In this document: one piece after another, positions 22,297-38,050 of the stretch
Numbering within the stretch: position 1 is the stretch's first letter
How the letters are laid out: each line of letters starts with the position of its first letter
Source of the DNA: Pseudomonas delhiensis
GTDB lineage: Bacteria; Pseudomonadota; Gammaproteobacteria; Pseudomonadales; Pseudomonadaceae
Reading direction: 5' to 3'
DNA length: 64,000 bases
Assembly: GCF_900187975.1 (NCBI RefSeq)
Contig: NZ_FZPC01000025.1
Coordinates: 54,546-118,545, forward strand
Position numbers and translations under genes: made by a program
Notes under the pieces: model-generated
The model's input: only the letters and a program-made list of their open reading frames with translations
Databases searched by the model: none
Told to the model about the DNA's origin: nothing

Positions 22297-22627
22297 CCCC
22301 CTGCCGCTCGCGCCCGTCCGGGCGCGAGCAACTTCCGCGCAGTTACGCGACCAAGTGTCGCACCTGGCGCGCGCCATTCCTTCACACTGCTCTAGATCAA
22401 GACTAAGCTCATTCCATCCGTGAGTCGGCGGTAATTCGGGGAAGCCCTACGCTTATCAGGGTTTACGCGCCGAGAGAGAGCCTGAAAAACATTGGCAGAA
22501 ATGCCTTCAAAGCGGCATGCGCAGCGGCTCCGGGGCTTATCCCGGCGCGTTGCATTGCCTACTGGCTTTCTACATACTTGCCGCCGTTTTTTGTCCCTAA
22601 ATAGCAAAAAAACCGTGGAACCTTAGA
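22297..22627. promoter_or_regulatory. cco2-cco1 intergenic region, cco1 promoter region
   Basis: No gene. An 11-bp perfect hairpin at 22306-22329 (GCTCGCGCCCG TC CGGGCGCGAGC) lies just after ccoP2 and may end or slow cco2 transcription, though it has no T-run. The remaining 300 bp has no full Anr box; only an isolated half, GATCAAG, near 22395. This fits the constitutive behaviour known for cco1 in P. aeruginosa. Confidence 0.6.
22306..22329 (+). terminator. Hairpin after ccoP2
   Basis: A perfect 11-bp stem with a 2-base loop, 10 bases after the ccoP2 stop. No U-tract follows, so it may be an mRNA 3' end stabiliser or attenuator rather than a full intrinsic terminator. Confidence 0.5.
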
Positions 22628-24070
22628 ATGAGCACAGCAATCAGTCCGACTGCTTATAACTATAAGGTAATCCGCCAGTTCGCCATCATGACGGTGGTCT
22701 GGGGGATACTAGGAATGGGGATGGGTGTTTTCATCGCCTCACAGTTGGTATGGCCCGAGCTGAACTTCGGGCTGCCGTGGACCAGTTTCGGGCGACTTCG
22801 CCCGCTGCACACCAACCTGGTGATCTTCGCCTTCGGCGGCTGTGCTCTGTTCGCAACCTCCTACTACGTGGTGCAACGCACCTGCCAGACCCGCCTGATT
22901 TCCGATAGCCTGGCCGCCTTCACCTTCTGGGGCTGGCAGGCGGTGATCGTGCTGGCCGGCATCACCCTGCCGCTGGGCTACACCTCCTCCAAGGAGTACG
23001 CCGAGCTGGAATGGCCGATCGACATCCTGATCGCCATCGTCTGGGTCACCTACGCCGTGGTGTTCTTCGGCACCATCGTCAAGCGCCAGACCAAGCACAT
23101 CTACGTGGGCAACTGGTTCTACGGCGGCTTCATCCTGGTTACCGCGATGCTGCACATCGTCAACAACCTGGAGATCCCGGTCGGCTGGTTCAAGTCCTAC
23201 TCCATCTATTCCGGCGCCACCGACGCCATGGTCCAGTGGTGGTACGGCCACAACGCCGTGGGCTTCTTCCTGACCACCGGCTTCCTCGGCATGATGTACT
23301 ACTTCGTGCCCAAGCAGGCCGAGCGCCCGGTCTACTCCTACCGCCTGTCCATCGTCCACTTCTGGGCGCTGATCACCCTGTACATCTGGGCCGGCCCGCA
23401 CCACCTGCACTACACCGCCCTGCCCGACTGGGCGCAGTCCCTGGGCATGGTGATGTCGCTGATCCTCCTGGCCCCGTCCTGGGGTGGCATGATCAACGGC
23501 ATGATGACCCTCTCCGGCGCCTGGCATAAGCTGCGCACCGACCCCATCCTGCGCTTCCTGGTGGTATCCCTGGCCTTCTACGGCATGTCCACCTTCGAAG
23601 GCCCGATGATGGCCATCAAGACCGTCAACTCGCTGTCCCACTACACCGACTGGACCATCGGCCACGTGCACGCCGGCGCCCTGGGCTGGGTAGCGATGAT
23701 CTCCATCGGCTCGCTGTACCACATGATCCCGAAGGTCTTCGGCCGCGAGCAGATGCACAGCACCGGCCTGATCAACGCGCACTTCTGGCTGGCCACCATC
23801 GGCACCGTGCTCTACATCGCCTCGATGTGGGTCAACGGCATCACCCAGGGCCTGATGTGGCGCGCGGTCAACACCGACGGCACCCTCACCTACTCCTTCG
23901 TGGAAGCGCTGCAGGCCAGCCACCCGGGCTTCATGGTCCGCGCGCTGGGCGGCTTCTTCTTCGCCTTCGGCATGCTGCTGATGGCCTACAACACCTTCCG
24001 TACCGTGCGTGGCTACAACGCTGCTGAAGTCGATGCCGCTGCCCGCATTCCCGCTGTAGGAGCTCATTGA
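22628..24070 (+). CDS. ccoN1: Cytochrome cbb3 oxidase catalytic subunit CcoN1
   Basis: A 480-residue paralogue of CcoN2 with the same helices and ligand histidines ([29 protein letters not shown]). The two genes are nearly identical over long synonymous stretches in their 3' halves. By contrast, the first about 150 bp of ccoN1 uses noticeably more A/T-ending codons (for example TATAACTATAAGGTAATC). In P. aeruginosa this copy, adjacent to ccoG, is expressed under aerobic conditions too. The start [13 protein letters not shown] is the standard one. Confidence 0.96.
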   Translation: MSTAISPTAYNYKVIRQFAIMTVVWGILGMGMGVFIASQLVWPELNFGLPWTSFGRLRPLHTNLVIFAFGGCALFATSYYVVQRTCQTRLISDSLAAFTFWGWQAVIVLAGITLPLGYTSSKEYAELEWPIDILIAIVWVTYAVVFFGTIVKRQTKHIYVGNWFYGGFILVTAMLHIVNNLEIPVGWFKSYSIYSGATDAMVQWWYGHNAVGFFLTTGFLGMMYYFVPKQAERPVYSYRLSIVHFWALITLYIWAGPHHLHYTALPDWAQSLGMVMSLILLAPSWGGMINGMMTLSGAWHKLRTDPILRFLVVSLAFYGMSTFEGPMMAIKTVNSLSHYTDWTIGHVHAGALGWVAMISIGSLYHMIPKVFGREQMHSTGLINAHFWLATIGTVLYIASMWVNGITQGLMWRAVNTDGTLTYSFVEALQASHPGFMVRALGGFFFAFGMLLMAYNTFRTVRGYNAAEVDAAARIPAVGAH

Positions 24071-24678
24071 TGAAGCACGAAGCAGTCGAGAAGAACATCG
24101 GCCTGCTGGCCTTCTTCATGGTCATCGCCGTCAGCATCGGCGGCCTGACGCAGATCGTCCCGCTGTTCTTCCAGGACGTGACCAACAAGCCGGTGGAAGG
24201 CATGAAGCCGCGCACCGCGCTGGAGCTCGAAGGCCGTGACATCTATATCCGCGAAGGCTGCGTCGGCTGCCACTCGCAGATGATCCGCCCGTTCCGCGCC
24301 GAGACCGAGCGCTACGGCCACTACTCCGTGGCCGGCGAGAGCGTCTGGGACCACCCCTTCCTGTGGGGTTCCAAGCGTACCGGTCCGGACCTGGCCCGCG
24401 TCGGCGGCCGCTACTCCGACGACTGGCACCGCGCGCACCTGTACAACCCGCGCAACGTGGTGCCCGAGTCGAAGATGCCCGCCTACCCCTGGCTGGTCGA
24501 GCACAAGCTCGACGGCAAGGACATCGAGACCAAGATGCAGGCCATGCGCACCCTCGGCGTGCCCTACACCGACGAAGACGTCGCCGGTGCTCGCGATGCC
24601 GTCAAGGGCAAGACCGAGATGGACGCCCTGGTGGCCTACCTGCAGAGCCTGGGCACCATCATCAAGAGCAAACGGTGA
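24070..24678 (+). CDS. ccoO1: cbb3 oxidase mono-heme subunit CcoO1
   Basis: A 202-residue membrane-anchored mono-heme cytochrome c with an N-terminal helix ([15 protein letters not shown]) and the heme motif CVGCH. It is almost identical to CcoO2; differences cluster in the first 60 residues and the last 30. The ATG at 24070 overlaps the ccoN1 stop by one base; a TTG one codon earlier is not needed. Confidence 0.96.
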   Translation: MKHEAVEKNIGLLAFFMVIAVSIGGLTQIVPLFFQDVTNKPVEGMKPRTALELEGRDIYIREGCVGCHSQMIRPFRAETERYGHYSVAGESVWDHPFLWGSKRTGPDLARVGGRYSDDWHRAHLYNPRNVVPESKMPAYPWLVEHKLDGKDIETKMQAMRTLGVPYTDEDVAGARDAVKGKTEMDALVAYLQSLGTIIKSKR

Positions 24679-24684
24679 CAGCAG

Positions 24685-24876
24685 ATGGATATCGGGACGA
24701 TTCGCGGCCTCGGCACCGTCGTGGTGATGGTGGCCTTCATCGGCGTACTGCTCTGGGCCTACAGCGGCAAGCGCAAGCAGCGCTTCGACCAGGACGCCCT
24801 GCTGCCCTTCGCGGACGACCCGGCAGCCATGAAGCACGTCGAGCAAGAGCAAGCTTCTAGGAGCAACAAAGAATGA
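24685..24876 (+). CDS. ccoQ1: cbb3 oxidase small subunit CcoQ1
   Basis: A 63-residue single-helix protein ([18 protein letters not shown], then [13 protein letters not shown]) matching CcoQ2 in nearly every position of the first 40 residues. It starts 6 bases after the ccoO1 stop and overlaps ccoP1 as ATGA. Confidence 0.93.
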   Translation: MDIGTIRGLGTVVVMVAFIGVLLWAYSGKRKQRFDQDALLPFADDPAAMKHVEQEQASRSNKE

Positions 24877-25844
24877 CAACCTTCTGGAGTCTGTACGTCA
24901 CCGTACTTACCCTGGGCACCATCTTCGCCCTGGCCTGGCTGCTGTTCGCCACCCGCCGCGGCCAGCGCAGCGAAGCCACCGACGAGACCGTCGGCCACTC
25001 CTTCGACGGCATCGAGGAGTACGACAACCCGCTGCCGAAGTGGTGGTTCATGCTGTTCGTCGCCACCTTCGTCTTCGCCCTCGGCTACCTGGTCCTGTAC
25101 CCGGGCCTGGGCAACTGGAAAGGCCTGCTGCCGGGCTACCAGGAAGTCAGCGACGGCAAGCCCTTCGCCAATGGCCAGCCGGGTTGGACCGGCGTGCACC
25201 AGTGGGAGAAGGAAATGGCCAAGGCCGACGAGAAATATGGGCCGATCTTCGCCAAATTCGCCGCCATGCCCATCGAAGAGGTGGCCAAGGACCCGCTGGC
25301 GCTGAAGATGGGCGGCCGCCTGTTCGCCTCCAACTGCTCGGTCTGCCACGGCTCCGACGCCAAGGGCGCCTACGGCTTCCCCAACCTGACCGACCAGGAC
25401 TGGCGCTGGGGCGGCAGCACCGCGGACATCGAGACCACCATCAAGGGTGGCCGCCACGCCGCCATGCCGGCCTGGGGCGAGGTGCTGGGTGACCAGGGCG
25501 TGCATGACGTGGCCGCCTTCGTCACCAGCAAGCTGGACGGCCGCAAGCTGCCCGAAGGCGTGACCGACGAACAGGTCGCCAACGGCCAGAAGATCTTCGC
25601 CACCACCTGCGTCGCCTGCCACGGCCCCGAAGGCAAGGGCACCGCCGCCATGGGCGCGCCCAACCTGACCCACCCGGCCGCCTTCATCTACGGCTCGAGC
25701 TTCTCCCAGTTGCAGCAGACCATCCGCTACGGCCGCCAGGGCCAGATGCCGGCCCAGCTGGAGCGCCTCGGCGGTGACCAGGTGCACCTGCTGGCCGCCT
25801 ACGTGTACAGCCTGTCCCAGGGTGATGCGCAGAAGAGCGAATAA
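24873..25844 (+). CDS. ccoP1: cbb3 oxidase di-heme subunit CcoP1
   Basis: A 323-residue di-heme cytochrome c subunit with two membrane helices and two heme motifs (CSVCH and CVACH). After the second helix it has an additional stretch, [20 protein letters not shown], that is mostly missing in CcoP2, lengthening the periplasmic linker by about 14 residues. The C-terminus also differs ([10 protein letters not shown]). Last gene of cco1; a hairpin follows. Confidence 0.95.
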   Translation: MTTFWSLYVTVLTLGTIFALAWLLFATRRGQRSEATDETVGHSFDGIEEYDNPLPKWWFMLFVATFVFALGYLVLYPGLGNWKGLLPGYQEVSDGKPFANGQPGWTGVHQWEKEMAKADEKYGPIFAKFAAMPIEEVAKDPLALKMGGRLFASNCSVCHGSDAKGAYGFPNLTDQDWRWGGSTADIETTIKGGRHAAMPAWGEVLGDQGVHDVAAFVTSKLDGRKLPEGVTDEQVANGQKIFATTCVACHGPEGKGTAAMGAPNLTHPAAFIYGSSFSQLQQTIRYGRQGQMPAQLERLGGDQVHLLAAYVYSLSQGDAQKSE

Positions 25845-25872
25845 GCGCTTCCGCCCTCCCCTCGCACCACCC

Positions 25873-25907
25873 AGCGGCGCCGGCTACCACCGGCGCCGCT
25901 CTATTTC
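25873..25907 (+). terminator. Strong hairpin after cco1 operon
   Basis: AGCGGCGCCGG CTACCA CCGGCGCCGCT forms a perfect 11-bp stem at 25873-25900, followed by CTATTTC. Position 29 bases after ccoP1 and stem strength fit an intrinsic terminator with a weak U-tract. Confidence 0.7.
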
Positions 25908-26061
25908 GGGGGGACGAAAAATTTTAGGATTTGTCTGACGCGACCAACGGTCGCACCGTTGCACGCAGGGCCAAGTCGTATCATGTTTAGGCGTGCAGCC
26001 ATATCCTGACCCTTTCGGCATGTATCGACGGGGCACCCTCCCACTGCCGTGGTACGCACTG

Positions 26062-27477
<1,416 letters not shown>

Positions 27478-27620
27478 ACCCCGGCTGAACCGCAACGCAT
27501 CCCGCCCCCGCGGCGGGATGCCAGCGGCGCCCGGAGCACGTAGAATCCGCACCACCCCGGCGAGCCGCCCACCCCTCGGGCAGGCCGCTTCCGCCCCGCG
27601 GACCACGAGAGAGAAAAGCC

Positions 27621-28150
27621 ATGCAGTCGGCTCCCGCACAACCCTGGTACAAGCACCTCTGGCCCTGGATCATCATCGGCATGCTAGCCACCTCGGTGTT
27701 CCTCAGCCTGACGATGGTGCGCATCGCCGTGGAGAACCAGGACACCCTGGTCAACGACAACTACTACGAGGCCGGCAAGGGCATCAACCGCTCGCTGGAC
27801 CGCGAACACCTGGCCCAGCAGTTGCAGATGCAGGCGCGGGTACGCCTGGACAGGCTCACCGGCGAGGTCGAGGTGCGCCTGAAAGGCAATAGCCAGCCGG
27901 CGCAGCTGACCCTCAACCTGATCTCCCCCACCCTGGAATCCCAGGACCGCCACGTCAGCCTGCTGCCGGCCAACGAGCCGGGCCGCTACACCGGCCGCCT
28001 GGACAGCGCCGTCGAAGGGCGCCGCTTCGTCGAGCTGCTCGGCGAACAGGACGGCCGCGCCTGGCGCCTGTTCGAGGAAGAGAAGCTGGTTGCCGACGGC
28101 GAGATCCTCCTCGGCGACGAACCCCTCAAGGGGGATGAAGTCCAGCGCCC

Positions 28151-28154
<4 letters not shown>
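27621..28154 (+). CDS. ccoH: CcoH/FixH assembly protein
   Basis: A 177-residue protein with one N-terminal helix (WPWIIIGMLATSVFLSLTMV, about residues 13-33) and a periplasmic domain beginning with NDNYYEAGKGINRSLDRE, the FixH hallmark. It associates with the assembling cbb3 complex. The stop overlaps the ccoI start by four bases (ATGA). Confidence 0.92.
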
Positions 28155-30607
<2,453 letters not shown>

Positions 30608-30637
30608 AGGCGCGCAGGCCTTTTCAACGGAGTCGAT

Positions 30638-30865
30638 ATGCCCGCTCTCTACGTGATGATCCCGGTGGCGCTGATCATCGTCGCCATCGCCGTCTGGATC
30701 TTTTTCTGGGCGGTGAACAGCGGCCAGTACGACGACATGGACGGTCCGGCCCACAGCATCCTGTTCGACGACGAGGACCCCAGGCACCAGGCCGGCATCG
30801 ACGAGGCCGAAGGCACCAGGGACGCGCAGGCCGAAGCCCGGGACAAGGACTCGCGCGATGCTTGA
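30638..30865 (+). CDS. ccoS: CcoS/FixS cbb3 maturation protein
   Basis: A 75-residue single-helix protein: VMIPVALIIVAIAVWIFFWAV then NSGQYDDMDGPAHSILFDDE, the standard FixS signature, with a charged tail. CcoS is needed for cofactor insertion into CcoN. The gene overlaps the next by 8 bases and completes the ccoGHIS set. Confidence 0.94.
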   Translation: MPALYVMIPVALIIVAIAVWIFFWAVNSGQYDDMDGPAHSILFDDEDPRHQAGIDEAEGTRDAQAEARDKDSRDA

Positions 30866-31550
30866 CCTGGCGCCCATGCTGGCGTCCGCGCTGATCCTCG
30901 GCCTGCTCGGCGGCGGCCACTGCCTGGGCATGTGCGGCGGCCTGATGGGCGCGCTGACCCTGGCCATTCCCCCCGAGCAGCGCGGGCGCCGCCTGCAGCT
31001 GCTGCTGGCCTACAACCTCGGGCGCATCCTCAGCTACGCCGCCGCCGGCCTGCTGCTGGGCCTGGCCGGCTGGGCGATCGCCAGCACCCCCTTCGCCTCG
31101 GCGCTGCGCGTGGTCGCCGGCCTGTTGCTCATCGCCATGGGCCTGTACCTGGCCGGCTGGTGGAGCGGCCTGACGCGCATCGAAGCCCTGGGCCGCGGCC
31201 TGTGGAAGTACATCCAGCCCTTCGCCAGCCGCCTGCTGCCGGTGGCCAGCATGCCGCGCGCGCTGCTGCTCGGCGCGCTCTGGGGCTGGCTGCCCTGCGG
31301 CCTGGTCTACAGCACCCTGCTGTGGACCAGCAGCCAGGGCTCGGCGCTGGAGAGCGCGCTGCTGATGCTCGCCTTCGGCCTGGGCACCTGGCCGGTGCTG
31401 CTGGCCACCGGGCTCGCCGCCGAGCGGATCACGGCGCTGCTGCGCAAACGCAGCGTACGCATGGCCGGCGGCCTGCTGGTGATCCTCTTCGGCCTGTGGA
31501 CACTGCCCGGCCCGCACCAGGCCTGGCTGATGGGCCATGCGATGCACTGA
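30858..31550 (+). CDS. TauE/SafE-like (DsbD_2) membrane protein of the cco cluster
   Basis: A 230-residue membrane protein with about six helices. The N-terminal LGGGHCLGMCGGLMGALTLA and the central WGWLPCGLVYSTLLW carry paired cysteines typical of the DsbD_2 / heavy-metal-related group often placed after ccoS in Pseudomonas. The function is unproven; copper handling or thiol redox chemistry in cbb3 maturation is the natural guess from its cysteines and place. It overlaps ccoS by 8 bases, so it is probably cotranscribed. Confidence 0.8.
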   Translation: MLDLAPMLASALILGLLGGGHCLGMCGGLMGALTLAIPPEQRGRRLQLLLAYNLGRILSYAAAGLLLGLAGWAIASTPFASALRVVAGLLLIAMGLYLAGWWSGLTRIEALGRGLWKYIQPFASRLLPVASMPRALLLGALWGWLPCGLVYSTLLWTSSQGSALESALLMLAFGLGTWPVLLATGLAAERITALLRKRSVRMAGGLLVILFGLWTLPGPHQAWLMGHAMH

Positions 31551-31825
31551 AGCCCCCGCTTTTCGTGGAAGCGTGCTTGCTCGCGAACAGGCTTCAGCCT
31601 GGTGCCCGGCCCGAAGAGCTCCCTCTCCCTAACCCTCTCCCTGAAGGGAGAGGGTTAGGGAGAGGGCAACGGACACCACCCCAACTCCAGAGCCAACCCC
31701 AACACCACTGCAAGCCCCCCCCTCCAACGAGGTACCCCCTGCGACCGCTTGATGCAGGTCAAGAGGCTTTTCCCGCAGTCTCCCTAGACTGCGCCGAAAA
31801 GCTCGCCTGATTCGGGGACTGCGGC
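31551..31825. repeat. Repeat element and hemN promoter region
   Basis: No gene. The first half holds a degenerate GTGGAAGCGTG/CTTGCTCGCGAA REP (31565-31590) and a pyrimidine-rich element whose arms CCCTCTCCCTAACCCTCTCC and the purine complement (31622-31665) can form a long hairpin. The second half holds the Anr-type box and -10 of hemN. Confidence 0.65.
31749..31762 (+). promoter_or_regulatory. Anr/FNR-type box and -10 of hemN
   Basis: TTGATGCAGGTCAA differs from TTGAT-N4-ATCAA at one base. A TAGACT -10 lies at 31785-31790, about 32 bp from the box centre, the geometry of a class II activated promoter; the start of hemN follows at 31826. hemN is Anr-controlled in P. aeruginosa. Confidence 0.8.
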
Positions 31826-33208
31826 ATGCTCGACAATATCCGCTGGGACACAGATCTGATCCGTCGATACGATCTGTCGGGCCCGCGCTATACCTCCTAT
31901 CCCACCGCCGTGCAGTTCCATGAAGGCGTGGGCCCCTTCGACATGCTGCATGCCCTGCGCAACAGCCAGAAGGCCGACCGGCCGCTGTCGCTGTACGTGC
32001 ACATCCCGTTCTGCGCCAACATCTGCTACTACTGCGCCTGCAACAAGGTCATCACCAAGGACCGCGGGCGCAGCGCGCCCTATCTCGCCCGGCTGATCCA
32101 CGAGATCGAGATCGTCAGCCGCCACCTGGGCAAGGACCAGTGCGTGGAACAGCTGCACTTCGGCGGCGGCACCCCCACCTTCCTCAGCCCCGGCCAGCTG
32201 CGCGAACTCATGGGCCAGCTGCGCGAGCACCTGAACCTGGTGGAAGACGACTCCGGCGACTACGGCATCGAGATCGACCCACGCGAGGCCGACTGGTCCA
32301 CCATGGGCCTGCTCCGCGAGCTGGGCTTCAACCGCGTCAGCGTCGGCGTGCAGGACTTCGACCTGGAAGTGCAGCAGGCGGTGAACCGCCTGCAGAGCTT
32401 CGACGAGACCCGCGCCATCATGGACGCGGCGCGCACCCTGCAGTACCGCTCGATCAACATCGACCTGATCTACGGCCTGCCCAAGCAGAACCCCGACAGC
32501 TTCGCCCGCACCGTCGAACAGGTCATCGGCCTGCAGCCCAACCGCCTCTCGGTGTTCAACTACGCGCACCTGCCCGAGCGCTTCATGCCGCAGCGGCGCA
32601 TCAACGCCCAGGACCTGCCCTCCCCCGCGCAGAAACTGGACATGCTCCAGCGCACCATCGAGCAGCTCAGCGCCGCCGGCTACCGCTACATCGGCATGGA
32701 CCACTTCGCCCTGCCCGACGACGAACTGGCCAGCGCCCAGGAGGACGGCACCCTGCAGCGCAACTTCCAGGGCTACACCACCCACGGCCATTGCGACCTG
32801 GTGGGCCTGGGCGTCTCGGCGATCAGCCAGATCGGCGACCTCTACTGCCAGAACAGCACCGACATCAACACCTACCAGAGCAGCCTGGACAACGGCCAAC
32901 TGGCCACCCGCCGCGGCCTCTACTGCAGCGCCGACGACCGCGTGCGGCGCGCGGTGATCCAGCAGCTGATCTGCCATTTCCAACTGGACTTCGAGGACAT
33001 CGAGGAACGCTTCAACATCGAGTTCCACGGCTACTTCGCCGACATCTGGAGCGAACTGGAGCGCTTCGCCCGGGACGGCCTCATCGAGCTGAACCCCCGC
33101 GGCATCGACGTCACCGCCGCCGGGCGGCTGCTGGTGCGCAGCCTGTGCATGCTCTTCGACCACTACCTGCCGCACCAGAACCTGCAGCGGTTCTCGCGGG
33201 TTATCTGA
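31826..33208 (+). CDS. hemN: Oxygen-independent coproporphyrinogen III oxidase
   Basis: A 460-residue radical SAM enzyme that decarboxylates coproporphyrinogen III to protoporphyrinogen IX without oxygen. The [4Fe-4S] cysteines are Cys63, Cys67 and Cys70 in [14 protein letters not shown], with the HemN-specific N-terminal [10 protein letters not shown], the SAM-binding GGGTPTFL, and the C-terminal HemN domain (residues 350-460). It matches E. coli HemN in length. The placement between the cco cluster and anr, plus the Anr-type promoter, puts heme supply under the same low-oxygen control as the oxidases. Confidence 0.97.
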   Translation: MLDNIRWDTDLIRRYDLSGPRYTSYPTAVQFHEGVGPFDMLHALRNSQKADRPLSLYVHIPFCANICYYCACNKVITKDRGRSAPYLARLIHEIEIVSRHLGKDQCVEQLHFGGGTPTFLSPGQLRELMGQLREHLNLVEDDSGDYGIEIDPREADWSTMGLLRELGFNRVSVGVQDFDLEVQQAVNRLQSFDETRAIMDAARTLQYRSINIDLIYGLPKQNPDSFARTVEQVIGLQPNRLSVFNYAHLPERFMPQRRINAQDLPSPAQKLDMLQRTIEQLSAAGYRYIGMDHFALPDDELASAQEDGTLQRNFQGYTTHGHCDLVGLGVSAISQIGDLYCQNSTDINTYQSSLDNGQLATRRGLYCSADDRVRRAVIQQLICHFQLDFEDIEERFNIEFHGYFADIWSELERFARDGLIELNPRGIDVTAAGRLLVRSLCMLFDHYLPHQNLQRFSRVI

Positions 33209-33258
33209 AGGAAAAGACCTATCGAAGAAGTACGAATCCGGCCTTTTTTACATAAGGT

Positions 33259-33286
33259 TTCGGAATAAACGCCGGAAAATTCCGAA
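33259..33286. promoter_or_regulatory. 8-bp inverted repeat upstream of anr
   Basis: TTCGGAAT and ATTCCGAA are perfect inverted repeats separated by 12 bases, centred about 95 bp before the anr start. It could be an operator, spanning roughly two helical turns, or a hairpin ending the hemN transcript. No known Pseudomonas site is recognised. Confidence 0.5.
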
Positions 33287-33366
33287 ATCCCCCCGGTATG
33301 CTGGCAGCCGACCCCTTGGGTGCGTTACCCTTGCGTTTCTTGTGCCTTTCCACCCAAGGATTCCCC

Positions 33367-34101
33367 ATGGCCGAAACCATCAAGGTGCGCGCCCTGCCCC
33401 AAGCGCATTGCAAGGACTGCAGCCTGGCGCCCCTGTGCCTGCCCCTGTCGCTGAACAACGACGACATGGACGCCCTCGACGAAATCGTCAAGCGCGGCCG
33501 GCCACTGAAGAAGGGCGAGTTCCTGTTCCGCCAGGGCGACGCCTTCGGTTCGGTGTTCGCGGTGCGCTCCGGCGCGCTGAAGACCTTCAGCATCACCGAC
33601 GGCGGCGAGGAGCAGATCACCGGCTTCCACCTGCCCAGCGAGCTGGTCGGCCTGTCCGGCATGGACACCGAGGCCTACCCGGTGTCGGCCCAGGCCCTGG
33701 AAACCACCTCGGTGTGCGAGATCCCCTTCGAGCGCCTGGACGAGTTGTCCGAGCAGCTGCCGCAGCTGCGCCGCCAGCTGATGCGGGTGATGAGCCGGGA
33801 AATCCGCGACGACCAGCAGATGATGATGCTGCTGTCGAAGAAGACCGCCGACGAGCGCATCGCCACCTTCCTGGTCAACCTCTCGGCGCGCTTCCGCGCC
33901 CGCGGCTTCTCCGCCCAGCAGTTCCGCCTGGCGATGTCGCGCAACGAGATCGGCAACTACCTGGGCCTGGCGGTGGAAACCGTGTCGCGGGTGTTCACCC
34001 GCTTCCAGCAGAACGGCCTGATCGCCGCCGAAGGCAAGGAAGTGCGCATCCTCGACTCCATCGAGCTGTGCGCCCTGGCCGGCGGCCAGATGGAAAGCTG
34101 A
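33367..34101 (+). CDS. anr: Anr, oxygen-sensing FNR-type regulator
   Basis: A 244-residue CRP/FNR-family regulator. The oxygen-labile [4Fe-4S] cluster ligands are Cys15, Cys18 and Cys24 ([11 protein letters not shown]) and Cys118 (TSVCEI); the cyclic-nucleotide-like domain spans 35-150 and the helix-turn-helix [20 protein letters not shown] lies near residues 195-215. Active without oxygen, it binds TTGAT-N4-ATCAA sites such as those found before ccoN2 and hemN. The start was placed at [10 protein letters not shown] (AAGGA upstream), giving exactly the P. aeruginosa length. Confidence 0.97.
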   Translation: MAETIKVRALPQAHCKDCSLAPLCLPLSLNNDDMDALDEIVKRGRPLKKGEFLFRQGDAFGSVFAVRSGALKTFSITDGGEEQITGFHLPSELVGLSGMDTEAYPVSAQALETTSVCEIPFERLDELSEQLPQLRRQLMRVMSREIRDDQQMMMLLSKKTADERIATFLVNLSARFRARGFSAQQFRLAMSRNEIGNYLGLAVETVSRVFTRFQQNGLIAAEGKEVRILDSIELCALAGGQMES

Positions 34102-34128
34102 AGGCACGACCCTCCGGTCATCGCGTAA

Positions 34129-34156
34129 AACGGGCTCGCCTTGTGGCGGGCCCGTT
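34129..34156 (+). terminator. Hairpin between anr and apt
   Basis: AACGGGCTCGCC TTGT GGCGGGCCCGTT forms a 12-bp stem with one mismatch, 28 bases after the anr stop. No clear U-tract follows (ATACTTC). It probably ends anr transcription; the apt promoter must then lie in the next 40 bases or be shared. Confidence 0.5.
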
Positions 34157-34199
34157 ATACTTCGGGGCTTCGAAAGCAGTCACCAGGTGCCCAGCCAGC

Positions 34200-34748
34200 A
34201 TGATCCCCAACCAGCTCGACCTGAAATCCGTGATCCGCGCGGTCCCCGACTTCCCCAAGCCGGGCGTGATGTTCCGCGACATCACCCCGCTGTTCCAGTC
34301 GCCGCGCGCGCTGCGCTTCGTCGCCGACAGCTTCATCCAGCGCTACGTCGAAGCGGATTTCAGCCACATCGGCGCCATGGACGCGCGCGGCTTCCTGATC
34401 GGCTCGATCATCGCCTACGAACTGAACAAGCCGCTGGTGCTGTTCCGCAAGCAGGGCAAGCTGCCGGCCGACGTGCTGGCCCAGGCCTACCAGACCGAGT
34501 ACGGCGAGGCCCTGCTGGAAGTGCACGCCGACAGCCTGTGCGAAGGCGACAGCGTGCTGATCTTCGACGACCTGATCGCCACCGGCGGCACCCTGCTGGC
34601 CGCGGCCCAGCTGGTACGGCGCATGGGCGCCAAGGTCCTCGAGGCCGCCGCCATCATCGACCTGCCGGAACTCGGCGGCTCGGCCAAGCTGGCCGATGCC
34701 GGCATCCCCACCTACAGCCTCACCGCCTTCGCCCTCGACGAGCAGTAA
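34200..34748 (+). CDS. apt: Adenine phosphoribosyltransferase
   Basis: A 182-residue purine salvage enzyme converting adenine and PRPP to AMP. The PRPP-binding motif is [17 protein letters not shown], with the family strings [14 protein letters not shown] and [12 protein letters not shown]. The length equals P. aeruginosa Apt, which is also next to anr. The start is the ATG at 34200; the open frame runs further upstream over anr in another frame and is not coding there. Confidence 0.96.
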   Translation: MIPNQLDLKSVIRAVPDFPKPGVMFRDITPLFQSPRALRFVADSFIQRYVEADFSHIGAMDARGFLIGSIIAYELNKPLVLFRKQGKLPADVLAQAYQTEYGEALLEVHADSLCEGDSVLIFDDLIATGGTLLAAAQLVRRMGAKVLEAAAIIDLPELGGSAKLADAGIPTYSLTAFALDEQ

Positions 34749-35034
34749 GGCCATTCCCCACAGCCGTGCGCCCCCCGAAACCGTAGGGCGCATAACCGTT
34801 CGCGGTTATCCGCCGCTGGCGCGCGCCATACCGCTCCCGTAGGAGCGGACCTTGTCCGCGATAACCGGAACCACCGGCGCGCTTCGCGGATGAGATCCGC
34901 TCCTACGCTGCCCCACCCACGCCATTCCCCCGCGCGAATCGCGGGCAGGGCCCGCTCCTACAGGTTGGCTCGTAACGCTCGCGATGGCATGGGCGCCGGC
35001 CCTGCCGGCGCAATCGCGGATAAATCCTACCCCC
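34749..35034. repeat. REP cluster between apt and bkdR
   Basis: No gene. Four palindromic units lie in a row: a CGTAGGGCG-type copy at 34782-34815, a GTAGGAGCGGAC-type copy at 34839-34864 and two inverted GCTCCTAC-ending copies at 34886-34907 and 34931-34962. The convergent genes on either side suggest a tolerated insertion zone. Confidence 0.65.
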
Positions 35035-35496
35035 TCAAATCGGCGGCGCCGCCCGCTTGAGCACCGACTTCAGCGCGAACGCCGACTTGATCCCGGCCAC
35101 CCCGGGTATCTGCGTCAGGGTGGTGGTGAGGAAGGCCTGGTAGGCCGCCAGGTCCTTGACCACCACGCGCAGCATGTAGTCGGCGTCGCCGGTCATCTGG
35201 AAGCAGCTCATCACCTGCGGGGCCTGGACGATGTTTTCCTCGAACCGCGCCAGGTAGTCGCCGGTCTGTTTTTCCAGGGTCACCGAAACGAACACGCTCA
35301 TGGCCCCGGACAGGCGTTCCTCGTCCAGCCGCGCGAAATAGCCCTGGATGTACTGCTCCTCCTCCAGGCGCCGCACCCGGCGCAGCGTCGGCGTCAGCGA
35401 CAGGCCGATCCGCTGCGCCAAGTCGCGCCAGCTCAGGCGGCCGTCGTCGGCCAGGGCGCGGAGGATCTTGAGGTCGGTGCGGTCGATGTCGGCCAT
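35035..35496 (-). CDS. bkdR: Lrp-type activator of the bkd operon
   Basis: A 153-residue Lrp/AsnC regulator with an N-terminal helix-turn-helix (DLKILRALADDGRLSWRDL, IGLSLTPTLRRVRRLEEE) and a C-terminal RAM domain (residues 65-145). It is divergent from bkdA1, like P. putida and P. aeruginosa BkdR, which activates the operon in response to branched-chain amino acids. I took the ATG at 35496, preceded by AGAAG, over a GTG three codons earlier. Identity as BkdR rests on family and position. Confidence 0.88.
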   Translation of the reverse strand: MADIDRTDLKILRALADDGRLSWRDLAQRIGLSLTPTLRRVRRLEEEQYIQGYFARLDEERLSGAMSVFVSVTLEKQTGDYLARFEENIVQAPQVMSCFQMTGDADYMLRVVVKDLAAYQAFLTTTLTQIPGVAGIKSAFALKSVLKRAAPPI

Positions 35497-35634
35497 GGCG
35501 CTCACTTCTACGGAAGAGGTTTTTTGTAGTTCAAAGACACTAAATCTTCTGTCTCAAGCTAGTCAAATTGGAGCAAAAAACCAGCCGGTCACACCTATAC
35601 TGAAATCACAAGAACAACGAACGAGGACCTCACC

Positions 35635-38050
<2,416 letters not shown>

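Noticed and set aside
22390..22400. Anr box before ccoN1
   Set aside because: Only GATCAAG is seen; there is no TTGAT partner four bases upstream.
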